A stretch of DNA of 64,000 nt. It comes from Microbispora sp. H13382. Its GTDB lineage: Bacteria > Actinomycetota > Actinomycetes > Streptosporangiales > Streptosporangiaceae. Where the stretch lies: positions 354,257-418,256 of the forward strand of contig NZ_JABBXA010000002.1 in NCBI RefSeq assembly GCF_014161445.1, read 5' to 3'. Made by a program: the position numbers and the translations under genes. The notes under the pieces are model-generated. The model was not told the origin of the DNA. It saw nothing but the letters and a program-made list of their open reading frames with translations, and made no database searches. Positions 8,070-15,959 of this stretch are shown piece after piece; position 1 is the first letter of the stretch; each line of letters begins with the position of its first letter.

Positions 8070-8603
8070 GTGGCTGACAACCTCATCGCGAATCTGCGCA
8101 CGAACCACGGCACGATCCGCGTCCAGCTCTTCCCCAACAAGGCGCCGAAGACCGTGCGCAACTTCGTGGAACTCGCCGAGGGCACCCGGGAGTGGACTCA
8201 CCCGGAGACCGGCGAGAAGCAGACGAACGTCAAGCTCTACGACGGCACGATCTTCCACCGGGTCATCAGCGGCTTCATGATCCAGGGTGGCGACCCGCTC
8301 GGCCAGGGCATCGGCGGGCCCGGCTACGACTTCGACGACGAGATCCACCCGGAGAACCAGTTCAACCGGCCCTACCTGCTCGCCATGGCGAACGCGGGCA
8401 AGCGGTTCGGCAAGGGCACCAACGGCTCCCAGTTCTTCATCACCGTCGCGCCGACGCCGCACCTCAACCAGGGGCACACGATCTTCGGCGAGGTGATCGA
8501 GGGCACCGAGGTGGTCGACGCGATCGCCAAGACCCCCACCGGCCGCAACGACCGCCCGGAGAACGACGTGGTGCTCGAAGAGGTCACCATCGAGCGGTCC
8601 TGA
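8070..8603 (+). CDS. ppiA: Cyclophilin-type peptidyl-prolyl cis-trans isomerase
   Basis: 177-residue single-domain cyclophilin with no signal peptide, hence cytoplasmic. The GTG at 8070 follows AAAGGGGG by seven bases. Catalytic and substrate-pocket residues are readable: FHRVISGFMIQGGD (active-site Arg), the QFFIT segment, and HTIFGEV near the end. The first residues (NLIANLRTNHGTIRVQLFPNKAPKTVRNF) are typical of the actinobacterial ppiA near oriC. It catalyses prolyl isomerisation during protein folding. A strong hairpin follows the stop. Confidence 0.93.
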   Translation: MADNLIANLRTNHGTIRVQLFPNKAPKTVRNFVELAEGTREWTHPETGEKQTNVKLYDGTIFHRVISGFMIQGGDPLGQGIGGPGYDFDDEIHPENQFNRPYLLAMANAGKRFGKGTNGSQFFITVAPTPHLNQGHTIFGEVIEGTEVVDAIAKTPTGRNDRPENDVVLEEVTIERS

Positions 8604-8625
8604 CGCCGCGTCGTCCGATCCCCGG

Positions 8626-8658
8626 CGCCCCGGCCGCAGCGAACGCGCGGCCGGGGCG
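8626..8658 (+). terminator. Terminator after ppiA
   Basis: CGCCCCGGCCGC and GCGGCCGGGGCG form a perfect 12-bp stem with a 9-base loop, followed by TTT, 22 bases after the ppiA stop. Confidence 0.8.
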
Positions 8659-8724
8659 TTTCCGGCTTATAGGCTGGCTCGTGGATGCGCTCCCCCGCAC
8701 AGGGACACGCCAGGAAAGGACCCC

Positions 8725-9591
8725 ATGACCTCCCAGCCTCCGCCGCCCCCGCAGCCGGGGGCGCAAGCCGTACCCACCTGCTACCGGCACCCCGACCGCG
8801 AGACCTACGTCCGCTGCCAGCGCTGTGAGCGCCCGATCTGCCCCGACTGCATGCGGGATGCGGCGGTCGGTCACCAGTGCCCCGAGTGCGTCCGTGAGGG
8901 CAACCGGGAGGTGCGGCAGGCCCAAGCCACGTTCGGCGGCGCCGCCGTCGCCACGCCCCGCGTCACGTGGACGCTGCTGGTGCTCAACGTGCTCGCGTAC
9001 GCGGCCGAGGTCCTGCGCCCGGACGAGGTCGTCCAGCGGTTCGCGATGTGGTCGCTCGGCGTCCACCTGGGTGAGTGGTGGCGGCTGATCACCAGTGCCT
9101 TCCTGCACGCCCCGCCGCCGTCCTTCTGGCACATCCTGTTCAACATGTGGGCGCTCTACGCCCTCGGCCCCGAACTGGAGCGCAGGCTCGGCTCGGGCCG
9201 GTTCGCCACGCTCTACCTGTTGTCGGCGCTGGGCGGCTCGGTCGCCATCTACCTGTTCGGCACGTCGGCCGTCGGCGCCTCCGGCGCCATCTACGGCCTG
9301 TTCGGCGCGTTGTTCGTGGTGGCCCGCAGGCTCGGGTACGACGCGCGTGGCGTTCTCTGGCTGATCGGCATCAACGTGGTGCTGACGTTCGTCGTGCCCG
9401 GCATCAGCTGGCAGGGCCACCTGGGCGGGCTCGTGACCGGCGCGATCGTCGCGGCGGGCTTCGCCTACGCGCCGCGCCACAACCGCGCCATCGTGCAGTT
9501 CGGCATCGCCGTGGCCGTGCTGGTGGCGCTGGTCCTGCTCGTCACCATGCTCCCGCCGTACGGCCTGCGCCTGGAGGGCGCCTTCACCTGA
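8725..9591 (+). CDS. Rhomboid-family intramembrane serine protease with N-terminal zinc-finger
   Basis: 288 residues. The first ~60 contain a B-box-like cluster of Cys and His (CYRHPDRETYVRCQRC, CPDCM, HQCPEC), typical of actinobacterial rhomboids. Six or so membrane helices follow. The catalytic Ser is in GASGAIYG (S186) and its His partner in QGHLGG (H232); HILFNMWALY carries the oxyanion-side residues. It cleaves transmembrane substrates inside the membrane; these are unknown here. Synteny with ppiA and crgA is usual. The 3' end overlaps the convergent TetR gene by eight bases. Confidence 0.9.
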   Translation: MTSQPPPPPQPGAQAVPTCYRHPDRETYVRCQRCERPICPDCMRDAAVGHQCPECVREGNREVRQAQATFGGAAVATPRVTWTLLVLNVLAYAAEVLRPDEVVQRFAMWSLGVHLGEWWRLITSAFLHAPPPSFWHILFNMWALYALGPELERRLGSGRFATLYLLSALGGSVAIYLFGTSAVGASGAIYGLFGALFVVARRLGYDARGVLWLIGINVVLTFVVPGISWQGHLGGLVTGAIVAAGFAYAPRHNRAIVQFGIAVAVLVALVLLVTMLPPYGLRLEGAFT

Positions 9592-10297
9592 CGGCGTCCG
9601 GGGCTCCCTGCGTGATGCGGTCGAGCCAGCGCAGCAGCAGGGCGGTCTCGACCGGCTCCAGTGCTTCGGTGCCGGCGAGGGCGAGTTGCGCGCGCAGGCG
9701 CAGCGCGGCCTCGCGCAGGGGGTCGCCGTCCTCGCGTGGGGTCGTCTCGGTGAGAACGTGCCCGAACACGGCGTCACGCATGCGATGCGACAGCGCGGGA
9801 TCGTCGAAGCACTCCGGACTGGCGATGTGATCGAGAGCGGTGCCGACGCTCGCGGACAGGATCAGCCGGGCGGCGACGCGCGGCTCGACCTTCAGCGCGC
9901 CGATCGCCGCACACCGTACGAGCGTGGCCTCCAGGAGGTCGAACACCCGGTCGCGAGCCGTGGAGTGGGACCACGGCCGTGGGGTGAACATGAGCTGGTA
10001 GAGGGCCGGGTTGTCCCGCGCGAACGCCATGTGGCCGTCCCAGCCGGCCCGCAGGTCGGTCACCGGATCGGCCGTCTGCTCCTGTGCGGCCTTGAGTGCG
10101 ACGTAGCGCTCGTACCCGTGGTCGGCGACGGCGTCGAGGAGCCCCCGCTTGTCGCCGAACAGCCGGTAGAGCACGGGCTGGGTCACGCCGACGGCCTCAC
10201 AGACCGCCCGCGTGGCGATGTCGTTGTCGGATGACGCCGCGAGTTGCTTCTCGGCGGCCTCGATCATCGCCGCGCGTAGGGTGTCCGCACCTGCCAT
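9584..10297 (-). CDS. TetR-family transcriptional regulator
   Basis: 237 residues. The N-terminal helix-turn-helix (about 25-50: TRAVCEAVGVTQPVLYRLFGDKRGLLDAVADHGYERY) is typical TetR. The C-terminal part is all-helical and would bind a ligand. The gene is divergent from a short-chain dehydrogenase and separated from it by about 110 bases with an inverted repeat, the classic layout of a TetR repressor controlling a neighbouring enzyme. Ligand unknown. Its 3' end overlaps the rhomboid gene by eight bases. Confidence 0.88.
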   Translation of the reverse strand: MAGADTLRAAMIEAAEKQLAASSDNDIATRAVCEAVGVTQPVLYRLFGDKRGLLDAVADHGYERYVALKAAQEQTADPVTDLRAGWDGHMAFARDNPALYQLMFTPRPWSHSTARDRVFDLLEATLVRCAAIGALKVEPRVAARLILSASVGTALDHIASPECFDDPALSHRMRDAVFGHVLTETTPREDGDPLREAALRLRAQLALAGTEALEPVETALLLRWLDRITQGAPDAVR

Positions 10298-10361
10298 GTA
10301 ACCAATGATACGAAACTCCGCTAGCGGCGATACGCCGACCGTGCTAACGTTTCGCTCGTAA

Positions 10362-10388
10362 CGTCGATATGCAGAATGCTTATCGACG
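10362..10388. promoter_or_regulatory. Candidate TetR operator upstream of the SDR gene
   Basis: CGTCGATA (10362-10369) and TATCGACG (10381-10388) are perfect 8-base arms around an 11-base spacer. The right arm ends 20 bases before the dehydrogenase ATG and next to its ribosome site. The position suits repression by the divergent TetR protein; the pairing of site and protein is inferred. Confidence 0.5.
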
Positions 10389-10407
10389 ATAGATGAGGAG
10401 GTTCGTG

Positions 10408-11142
10408 ATGAGTGACCAGCGCGTGGCCGTCGTCACCGGCGGCTCCCGTGGGATCGGCCGGGCCGTCGCCACAACGCTCGCCGCACGCGGTCTCGCCGTC
10501 GTCGTGGGTTATCAGGGAGCGGCCTCGGCCGCGGCCGAGGTGGTCGACGCGATCACGTCGGCGGGCGGCCGGGCGTTCGCGGCGCAGGCCGACGTCGCGG
10601 ACGAGAACGCGGTCGCGGCGATGTTCGACACGGCGGACGAGACCTTCGGCGGGATCGACGTCGTCGTCAACGCGGCGGGACGCCTGTCGCTGTCCCCGAT
10701 CGCGGATCTCGACCTCGCCGACCTGGACGCGTTGCACCGCACCAACATCCGCGGCACCTTCGTCATGGCGAGGGAGGCCGCGCGGCGCGTGCGCGACGGC
10801 GGCGCGATCATCACGATGTCCACGTCCGTCGTGGGCCTGCAACTGCCCAACTACGGCGCGTACGTCGCCAGCAAGGGCGCCGTCGAGGCGATGACGCTCG
10901 TGCTCGCCCGCGAACTGCGGGGGCGGGACATCACCGTCAACGCGGTCGCGCCCGGCCCGACCGCCACCGAACTGTTCTTCGAGGGCAAGGACGAGGCCAC
11001 GATCGAGCGGATGGCCAAGCAGCCCCCGCTGGAACGGCTCGGCACGCCGGAGGACATCGCGGAGGTCGTCGCCTTCCTGACGAGCCCCGCGGGGCACTGG
11101 GTCAACGGGCAGGTCGTGCGTGCCAACGGCGGCATCGTCTGA
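10408..11142 (+). CDS. Short-chain dehydrogenase/reductase (3-oxoacyl-ACP reductase-like)
   Basis: 244 residues, started at ATG 10408 because GAGGAGG lies seven bases upstream. Classical SDR: cofactor motif TGGSRGIG (10-17), NAAG (88-91), catalytic Ser about 138-140, Tyr152 and Lys156 in YVASK, then NAVAPGPTATE and the C-terminal RANGGIV. Arg residues in the cofactor loop suggest NADP(H). The substrate is unknown; the divergent TetR gene suggests an inducible oxidation or reduction of a small xenobiotic or acyl compound. Confidence 0.88.
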   Translation: MSDQRVAVVTGGSRGIGRAVATTLAARGLAVVVGYQGAASAAAEVVDAITSAGGRAFAAQADVADENAVAAMFDTADETFGGIDVVVNAAGRLSLSPIADLDLADLDALHRTNIRGTFVMAREAARRVRDGGAIITMSTSVVGLQLPNYGAYVASKGAVEAMTLVLARELRGRDITVNAVAPGPTATELFFEGKDEATIERMAKQPPLERLGTPEDIAEVVAFLTSPAGHWVNGQVVRANGGIV

Positions 11143-11220
11143 CGCCCGCGGGACGCGCGGGCCCAGGGCATGCCGGGGTCACAGGCGTCCGCTGGGTGGC
11201 CGGCACCCGTCGGTCACGAG

Positions 11221-11254
11221 TTGCCCACAGGCTGTGGATAAAGACTGTGGAAAG
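11221..11254. other. Cluster of three DnaA-box-like 9-mers
   Basis: In the gap between two convergent genes, TTGCCCACA (11221-11229, +), TGTGGATAA (11233-11241, the complement of a perfect TTATCCACA box) and TGTGGAAAG (11246-11254, complement CTTTCCACA) occur within 34 bases. One is an exact DnaA box; the other two are one base off the actinobacterial pattern. This could be a DnaA-titration or regulatory site rather than an origin, since no dnaA or dnaN is in the window. Confidence 0.45.
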
Positions 11255-11278
11255 TTTTTGGGAAAGCGCAGGAGCGCT

Positions 11279-11524
11279 CTAGCGCCACTTGGTCGACAGC
11301 ACGACGCCGACGATGATGAGCCCGAACCCGATCAGCAGGTTCCAGTTCTGCAGGCTGGAGATCCCCGGGACGTTCGGCGCGATGTAGTAGACCGCGATCC
11401 AGGCGATACCGATGATCCAGGTGGCCACCATGACGGGGGCGAGCCAACGCGGGCTGACCTTCACCGTCTGCGCCTTCTGCGGCGGGGTGTAGACGGCCTT
11501 CTTGCGAGTCTTCGACTTGGGCAC
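11279..11524 (-). CDS. crgA: Cell division protein CrgA
   Basis: 81 residues with a basic N-terminus (MPKSKTRKKAVYTPP) and two membrane helices (about 30-49 and 60-77) separated by the short loop APNVPGISSLQNWN. This is the full length and signature of CrgA, the small actinobacterial septation protein that interacts with FtsZ, penicillin-binding proteins and CwsA and coordinates cell division. Its place near pknB and the pabA/trpG-like gene is the conserved one. Confidence 0.95.
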   Translation of the reverse strand: MPKSKTRKKAVYTPPQKAQTVKVSPRWLAPVMVATWIIGIAWIAVYYIAPNVPGISSLQNWNLLIGFGLIIVGVVLSTKWR

Positions 11525-11719
11525 GGGAGTGTCTCCTGGTGGGTACCCGCGCGGTCGTGCGGGCTGGTGTCAATAGCGTAATCGCTGTGGCGATGAAGTC
11601 CCGAGCAAGGATAGTCGGCCCGGACCCTGCCGGGCGATCCCCCACGAGGGATTGCCGTACGCTGAAAGTCCGATTTCCGCTCTGCACGCCCAGCCACGCC
11701 GGTGAAGCGGGAGACACCT

Positions 11720-12298
11720 ATGAGCCCGACCCGGGTGCTCGTGGTCGACAATCACGACAGCTTCGTGCACACGATCGTGCAGTATCTGCGCGGTCTGGGC
11801 GCCGACTGCGACGTACGGCCGCGTGACCACGTCGTCGTGGACGACGCCGACGGCTTCGACGCCGTGCTCGTGTCTCCCGGGCCCGGCACGCCGGAGGCGG
11901 CCGGGGTGTCGGTGCCCCTCGTACGGCACTGCGCCGAGCGCGGCCTGCCGCTGCTCGGAGTCTGCCTCGGTCACCAGGCCATCGCCGTGGCCTACGGGGC
12001 CGTGGTGGACCGCGCGCCGGAGCTCATGCACGGCCGCACCAGCCTGATCTCCCACGACGGGCGGGGGGTGTTCCGGGAGCTCCCTTCGCCGGTCACGATG
12101 ACGCGCTACCACTCGCTCGCCGTGGTCCCCGGAACCGTGCCGGACCCGCTGGAGGTGACGGCCACGACCCCCGACGGCGTCATCATGGGCCTGCGCCACC
12201 GCGGGGCGCCCGTCGAGGGCGTGCAGTTCCACCCCGAGTCGGTCGTGTCCGAGCATGGCCACCGGCTGCTCGGAAATTGGCTCGCGCAGATCGTGTAA
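11720..12298 (+). CDS. pabA: Glutamine amidotransferase of anthranilate/aminodeoxychorismate synthase, component II
   Basis: 192-residue class-I glutamine amidotransferase. Nucleophile Cys82 in GVCLGHQ, oxyanion strand SPGPGTPE, and the His/Glu pair in QFHPES near residue 173. It supplies ammonia from glutamine to a chorismate-using partner (TrpE or PabB), which is not nearby, so whether the product is anthranilate (trpG) or aminodeoxychorismate (pabA) is open. The ATG at 11720 follows GGGAG. The 195-base upstream gap from crgA should hold the promoter; its end (GGTGAAGCGGGAGACAC) resembles the repeat found after helD. Confidence 0.88.
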   Translation: MSPTRVLVVDNHDSFVHTIVQYLRGLGADCDVRPRDHVVVDDADGFDAVLVSPGPGTPEAAGVSVPLVRHCAERGLPLLGVCLGHQAIAVAYGAVVDRAPELMHGRTSLISHDGRGVFRELPSPVTMTRYHSLAVVPGTVPDPLEVTATTPDGVIMGLRHRGAPVEGVQFHPESVVSEHGHRLLGNWLAQIV

Positions 12299-12321
12299 CG
12301 CTTTCCGCTCTCGGCACGACT

Positions 12322-12376
12322 ACATGAGTGAGGGCTTCCGCCATTGCCCCCGAGTGGCGGAAGCCCTTCCTCATGT
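12322..12376. terminator. Strong bidirectional hairpin terminator
   Basis: Arms 12322-12343 and 12355-12376 pair over about 20 base pairs with one small internal mismatch. The inner 13 bp (AGGGCTTCCGCCA with its complement) close an 11-base loop. The hairpin sits between the 3' ends of the amidotransferase (+) and pknB (-) and can stop both transcripts. Confidence 0.85.
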
Positions 12377-12471
12377 CCGCGCGCGCCGTACGCCGTGCGC
12401 CGTTCCCGGCGGGCCCCCGGAAACGCCGACGGCGGCCACCGCCTCGCGATGACCGCCGTCCGCTCGTGTCG

Positions 12472-14400
12472 TCAGTTGCCGAACGGGTTGTCCCCGCCCT
12501 CTCCGGGAGGGCCGACCTGGACGCTGTCGCCCCCACCGTCACCGGTGCCGTCGCCGCCGGTTCCCGTGCCGTCGCCGCCGGTGCCGTCACCGGTGCCGTC
12601 CGTCGGCGTGTTGCCGGTCGGCTGCTGGGTCGGCGGCTGCTCCTGCGAGGGGCCGCTGGAGACCGTCAGTGTGATCGTGGTGCCGGGGTTGAGCTTGGTC
12701 CCCGGCTGAGGCGACTGGTCGATCACGTTGCCCTGCGGCACCACGTCGCTCGGCCGCTCCTGGACCCTGACCTTGAAGCCGGCCCCCTCCAGGGTCTGCT
12801 TGGCGTCGTCGAGCGTCTGCCCGACCACGGCTGGCAGCTCGGTCATCTCCTTGGGCACGTACAGCGTGACCAGGGCGCCCTTCTCGACCTTCTCACCCGG
12901 CTTGGGCTTGGTGTCGAACACCTGGCCCTGGGGCTTGGTGGAGGCCTTCGGCACGATGCTGACCTTGAGCCCCATCGCTTCCAGTTCGGCCCTCGCCTCC
13001 TCCGGCGACTTGCCGAGCACGGTCTCGGGGATGGCGACCTTCTCCTGGCCCTTGGAGACGACGACGGTGACCGTGGACCCCGGGTCGGCCTGCTCGCCCC
13101 CGGCGGGATCGGTGCTCACGACGGCGCCCTTGGGCACGTCGCCGTTGAACTCCTCCGGCCCGAAGGCGACCTTGAACCCGGCCGCCTTCAACGCCTGCTC
13201 GGCCGCGGCCTTGTTCTGGTTGGTCACCGACGGCACCTCGACCTTGTCGGCCGTGGAGGAGCCGCCGGACCCGAGGAACGCGTAGCCGACGCCGATCATC
13301 GCGCCGATCACCAGCAGCGGGATGAGGATCCACAGGGCCGTCTTCAGCGCGTTGTTGCCGCCGCCGTTGCTGCGCCGCCGCCCGTCGTACCTGCCGCCGC
13401 GCTCCTCCTGGGCGTACTCGTAGTCGGGGATGGCGCGGGTGTTCTGGGTCATGGGGGCGCCGCCGGCCGTGGTCATCGTCCGCGTGCGGTCCGCCCCGCC
13501 GTACCCGTTGTACTGCTGGGTGGCCATCGCCATCGTCTGCGGGTCGACCGGCATGCCGGACAGCGCCCGCTGGATGTCCCCGCGCATCTCCGTGGCGCTT
13601 TGGTAGCGGTGGAGCGGGTCCTTGGACATCGCCTTGAGCACGATCGCGTCGGCCCACTGCGGGATCTCCGGGTCGATCCGCGACGGCGGGATGGGATCCT
13701 CCCGCACGTGCTGGTAGGCGATCGCCACGGGGGAGTCGCCGGTGAAGGGCGGCTGGCCGGTGAGCAGCTCGTACAGCACGCAGCCGGTCGAGTAGATGTC
13801 GCTGCGCGCGTCGACGCGCTCGCCGCGGGCCTGCTCGGGGGACAGGTACTGCGCGGTGCCGATCACCTGGGCCGTCTGGGTCATCGTGGCGGCGGAGTCG
13901 GCCATCGCCCGGGCGATGCCGAAGTCCATGACCTTGACCTCGCCGTTGACCGTCAACATGATGTTGGCCGGTTTGATGTCCCGGTGGACGATGCCGCCCC
14001 GGTGGCTGTAGTCCAGCGCCCGCAGGATGCCGTCCACCAGCTCCATGGCCCGCTCGGGCAGCAGCCGCCGGTCGGCGCGCAGCAGGTCGCGCAGCGTCCG
14101 CCCGTCGACGAACTCCATCACGATGTACGGCACGGGGGTGGCGTCCATCATGTCCTCGCCGGTGTCGTACACGGCGATGATCGACGGGTGGTTGAGCGAG
14201 GCGGCGGACTGCGCCTCACGCCGGAAGCGCGCCTGGAAGGTGTGGTCCCTGGCGAGGTCGGAGCGGAGCGTCTTGATGGCGACAATACGGTCCAGGCGGA
14301 TGTCCCGGGCGCGATACACCTCGGCCATGCCGCCACGCCCCACGACGCCATCCAGCTCGTAGCGTCCGCCGAGAAGTCGTGGCTGAGTCATTTCCTGCAC
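12472..14400 (-). CDS. pknB: Serine/threonine protein kinase with PASTA repeats
   Basis: 642 residues. The kinase domain (about 12-275) has GRGGMAEVY, catalytic Lys43, HRDIKPAN (Asp141), DFG (Asp159) and an activation loop TMTQTAQVIGTAQYLSPEQ like that of Mycobacterium PknB. A juxtamembrane linker is followed by one transmembrane helix (about 350-374), three extracellular PASTA repeats (about 385-450, 451-515, 516-583) that bind muropeptides, and a Gly/Asp/Thr-rich tail. It is the last gene of the fhaA-to-pknB operon and phosphorylates division and peptidoglycan proteins. The start may be GTG 14400 or the ATG nine bases later; neither ribosome site is well spaced. Confidence 0.95.
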   Translation of the reverse strand: MQEMTQPRLLGGRYELDGVVGRGGMAEVYRARDIRLDRIVAIKTLRSDLARDHTFQARFRREAQSAASLNHPSIIAVYDTGEDMMDATPVPYIVMEFVDGRTLRDLLRADRRLLPERAMELVDGILRALDYSHRGGIVHRDIKPANIMLTVNGEVKVMDFGIARAMADSAATMTQTAQVIGTAQYLSPEQARGERVDARSDIYSTGCVLYELLTGQPPFTGDSPVAIAYQHVREDPIPPSRIDPEIPQWADAIVLKAMSKDPLHRYQSATEMRGDIQRALSGMPVDPQTMAMATQQYNGYGGADRTRTMTTAGGAPMTQNTRAIPDYEYAQEERGGRYDGRRRSNGGGNNALKTALWILIPLLVIGAMIGVGYAFLGSGGSSTADKVEVPSVTNQNKAAAEQALKAAGFKVAFGPEEFNGDVPKGAVVSTDPAGGEQADPGSTVTVVVSKGQEKVAIPETVLGKSPEEARAELEAMGLKVSIVPKASTKPQGQVFDTKPKPGEKVEKGALVTLYVPKEMTELPAVVGQTLDDAKQTLEGAGFKVRVQERPSDVVPQGNVIDQSPQPGTKLNPGTTITLTVSSGPSQEQPPTQQPTGNTPTDGTGDGTGGDGTGTGGDGTGDGGGDSVQVGPPGEGGDNPFGN

Positions 14401-14458
14401 TGTCCCTTGCCGTTCATCTTGGGGTGCCGCCGGTCTCCATCATCGACCCATCTCCTCA

Positions 14459-15952
14459 TCACGCCCCCTCATCCGGAGGGTTCGTGTCGTCGGGTGGGGC
14501 TTCCGTCGGGAGCGGAGTCTCATCGGTTTCCGGGGCCGAGGTGGACGTCGAAGTCGGGGTCGAGGTCGGGGACGAAGCGGGTGTGGGCGACTGGGTTGTG
14601 GGTGGTGCCGACCTGCTTACGGTAGCCGACGGAACGGCGCTCGGCTCGGCCGACGTCGCCACAGCAGACGGCCGATGCGTCCGCGGAACCTCTGACCTGT
14701 GCGTACGTGCCGACGACGGCGATGGCGACGGCGAGGATGACGGTGTGACGGGCACGGCCGTCTCGCCCGGGTCCGGCGGCGCATCGCCGATCCGGGCGGC
14801 GGTGAAGGCCAGAACCCCGATGCCGACGGCGGCCGCGCAGCCGGCCGTCGCGAGGAGCAGGGTTGCCGGACGGCGGCGGCGCCCGCCGACGGGCCCGTCG
14901 GGACCGCCCGGGCGCCGCGTACGGGCGCCGGGGACGCCCGCGGGAGCCGTACGCGGGGCGGCCGGGGCCGGCCCCAGCGGGGCGGTGGCGCCGGGACGCG
15001 AGGTTTCCTGGCCCGGCTGCTGGCTCAGGGGCGCCGTCAGCCCGGGCGCGGCCGCGGCGGTGCGGCCCGCTCCACCGGTCGCGGGGAAGCCCCTGGGGTC
15101 GGTCAGCGAGCCGAGGACCGCCGCCGGGGCGGCCGTGCCCGCGAGCGTCTCACGCAGCACCCGCACCCTGTCGAGGAGCACCGGCCCGGTCTCCGGCCGC
15201 GCGGCGGGGTCCTTGGCCAGCATGGCCATGACGAGAGCCGCCACCGGCGCGGGCACGTTCCCGGGCAGCGGCGGGGGCGTGTCGTTGAGATGCCGCAGCG
15301 CCAGCGCCACCGGGGTCTCCGCCGTGAACGGCGGACGGCCCGCGAGGCACTCGTAGGCCACCACCCCGAGCGAGTAGATGTCGCTCGCCGGGGTCAGGGT
15401 CGTGCCGGACGCCTGCTCCGGGCTCACGTACTGGGCGGTGCCGAGGATCAGGCCGGTCGCGGTCAGCGGTGCGGCCTCCAGCGCGCGGGCGATGCCGAAG
15501 TCGGTGATCTTCACCTGCCCGTCCTCGGTGACGAGCAGGTTGCCGGGCTTGACGTCGCGGTGGATCACTCCGGCCCGGTGCGCGGCGTACAGGCCCCGGG
15601 CGGTCTGCTGGACGATGTCGAGCGTGACGTCCGGCCCGAGCACGCCGTTGCGGGTGAGGATGGCCGACAGCGGCTCGCCCCGCACCAGCTCCATCACGAG
15701 GTAGGCGAGGCCGTCGGTCTCGCCGTAGTCGAAGACCTGGGCGATGCCGGGGTCGGTCAGGGCGGCGGTGATCCTGGCCTCGGAGCGGAACCGGTCACGG
15801 AAGGTGGCGTCGTCCGCGACGTGGCGGCCGAGCAGCTTGATCGCCACCTCCCGGCCGAGGAGTTCGTCGTCGGCCCGCCAGACCTCGCCCATGCCACCCG
15901 CGGCGATGGGGGAGGTCAGCCGGTATCGCCCGCCGAGCACCGTGTCGTTCAT
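14459..15952 (-). CDS. pknA: Serine/threonine protein kinase, PknA-type
   Basis: 497 residues. The kinase domain (about 8-270) has AAGGMGEVW, AIK, HRDVKPGN and DFGIARAL; the activation loop is LTATGLILGTAQYVSPEQ. A Pro/Ala-rich linker leads to one transmembrane helix (about 360-385) and an extracellular tail almost wholly made of Ser, Thr and Pro. No PASTA repeat is present, as in other PknA proteins. It lies between pbpA (7 bases upstream) and pknB (58 bases downstream) and, as known for the pair, helps control cell shape and division by phosphorylation. Confidence 0.93.
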   Translation of the reverse strand: MNDTVLGGRYRLTSPIAAGGMGEVWRADDELLGREVAIKLLGRHVADDATFRDRFRSEARITAALTDPGIAQVFDYGETDGLAYLVMELVRGEPLSAILTRNGVLGPDVTLDIVQQTARGLYAAHRAGVIHRDVKPGNLLVTEDGQVKITDFGIARALEAAPLTATGLILGTAQYVSPEQASGTTLTPASDIYSLGVVAYECLAGRPPFTAETPVALALRHLNDTPPPLPGNVPAPVAALVMAMLAKDPAARPETGPVLLDRVRVLRETLAGTAAPAAVLGSLTDPRGFPATGGAGRTAAAAPGLTAPLSQQPGQETSRPGATAPLGPAPAAPRTAPAGVPGARTRRPGGPDGPVGGRRRRPATLLLATAGCAAAVGIGVLAFTAARIGDAPPDPGETAVPVTPSSSPSPSPSSARTHRSEVPRTHRPSAVATSAEPSAVPSATVSRSAPPTTQSPTPASSPTSTPTSTSTSAPETDETPLPTEAPPDDTNPPDEGA

Positions 15953-15959
15953 GTGTCCG

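Noticed and set aside
12328..14625. A long plus-strand frame over pknB
   Set aside because: It is a shadow of the kinase gene in the opposite strand, with low-complexity product and no domain.
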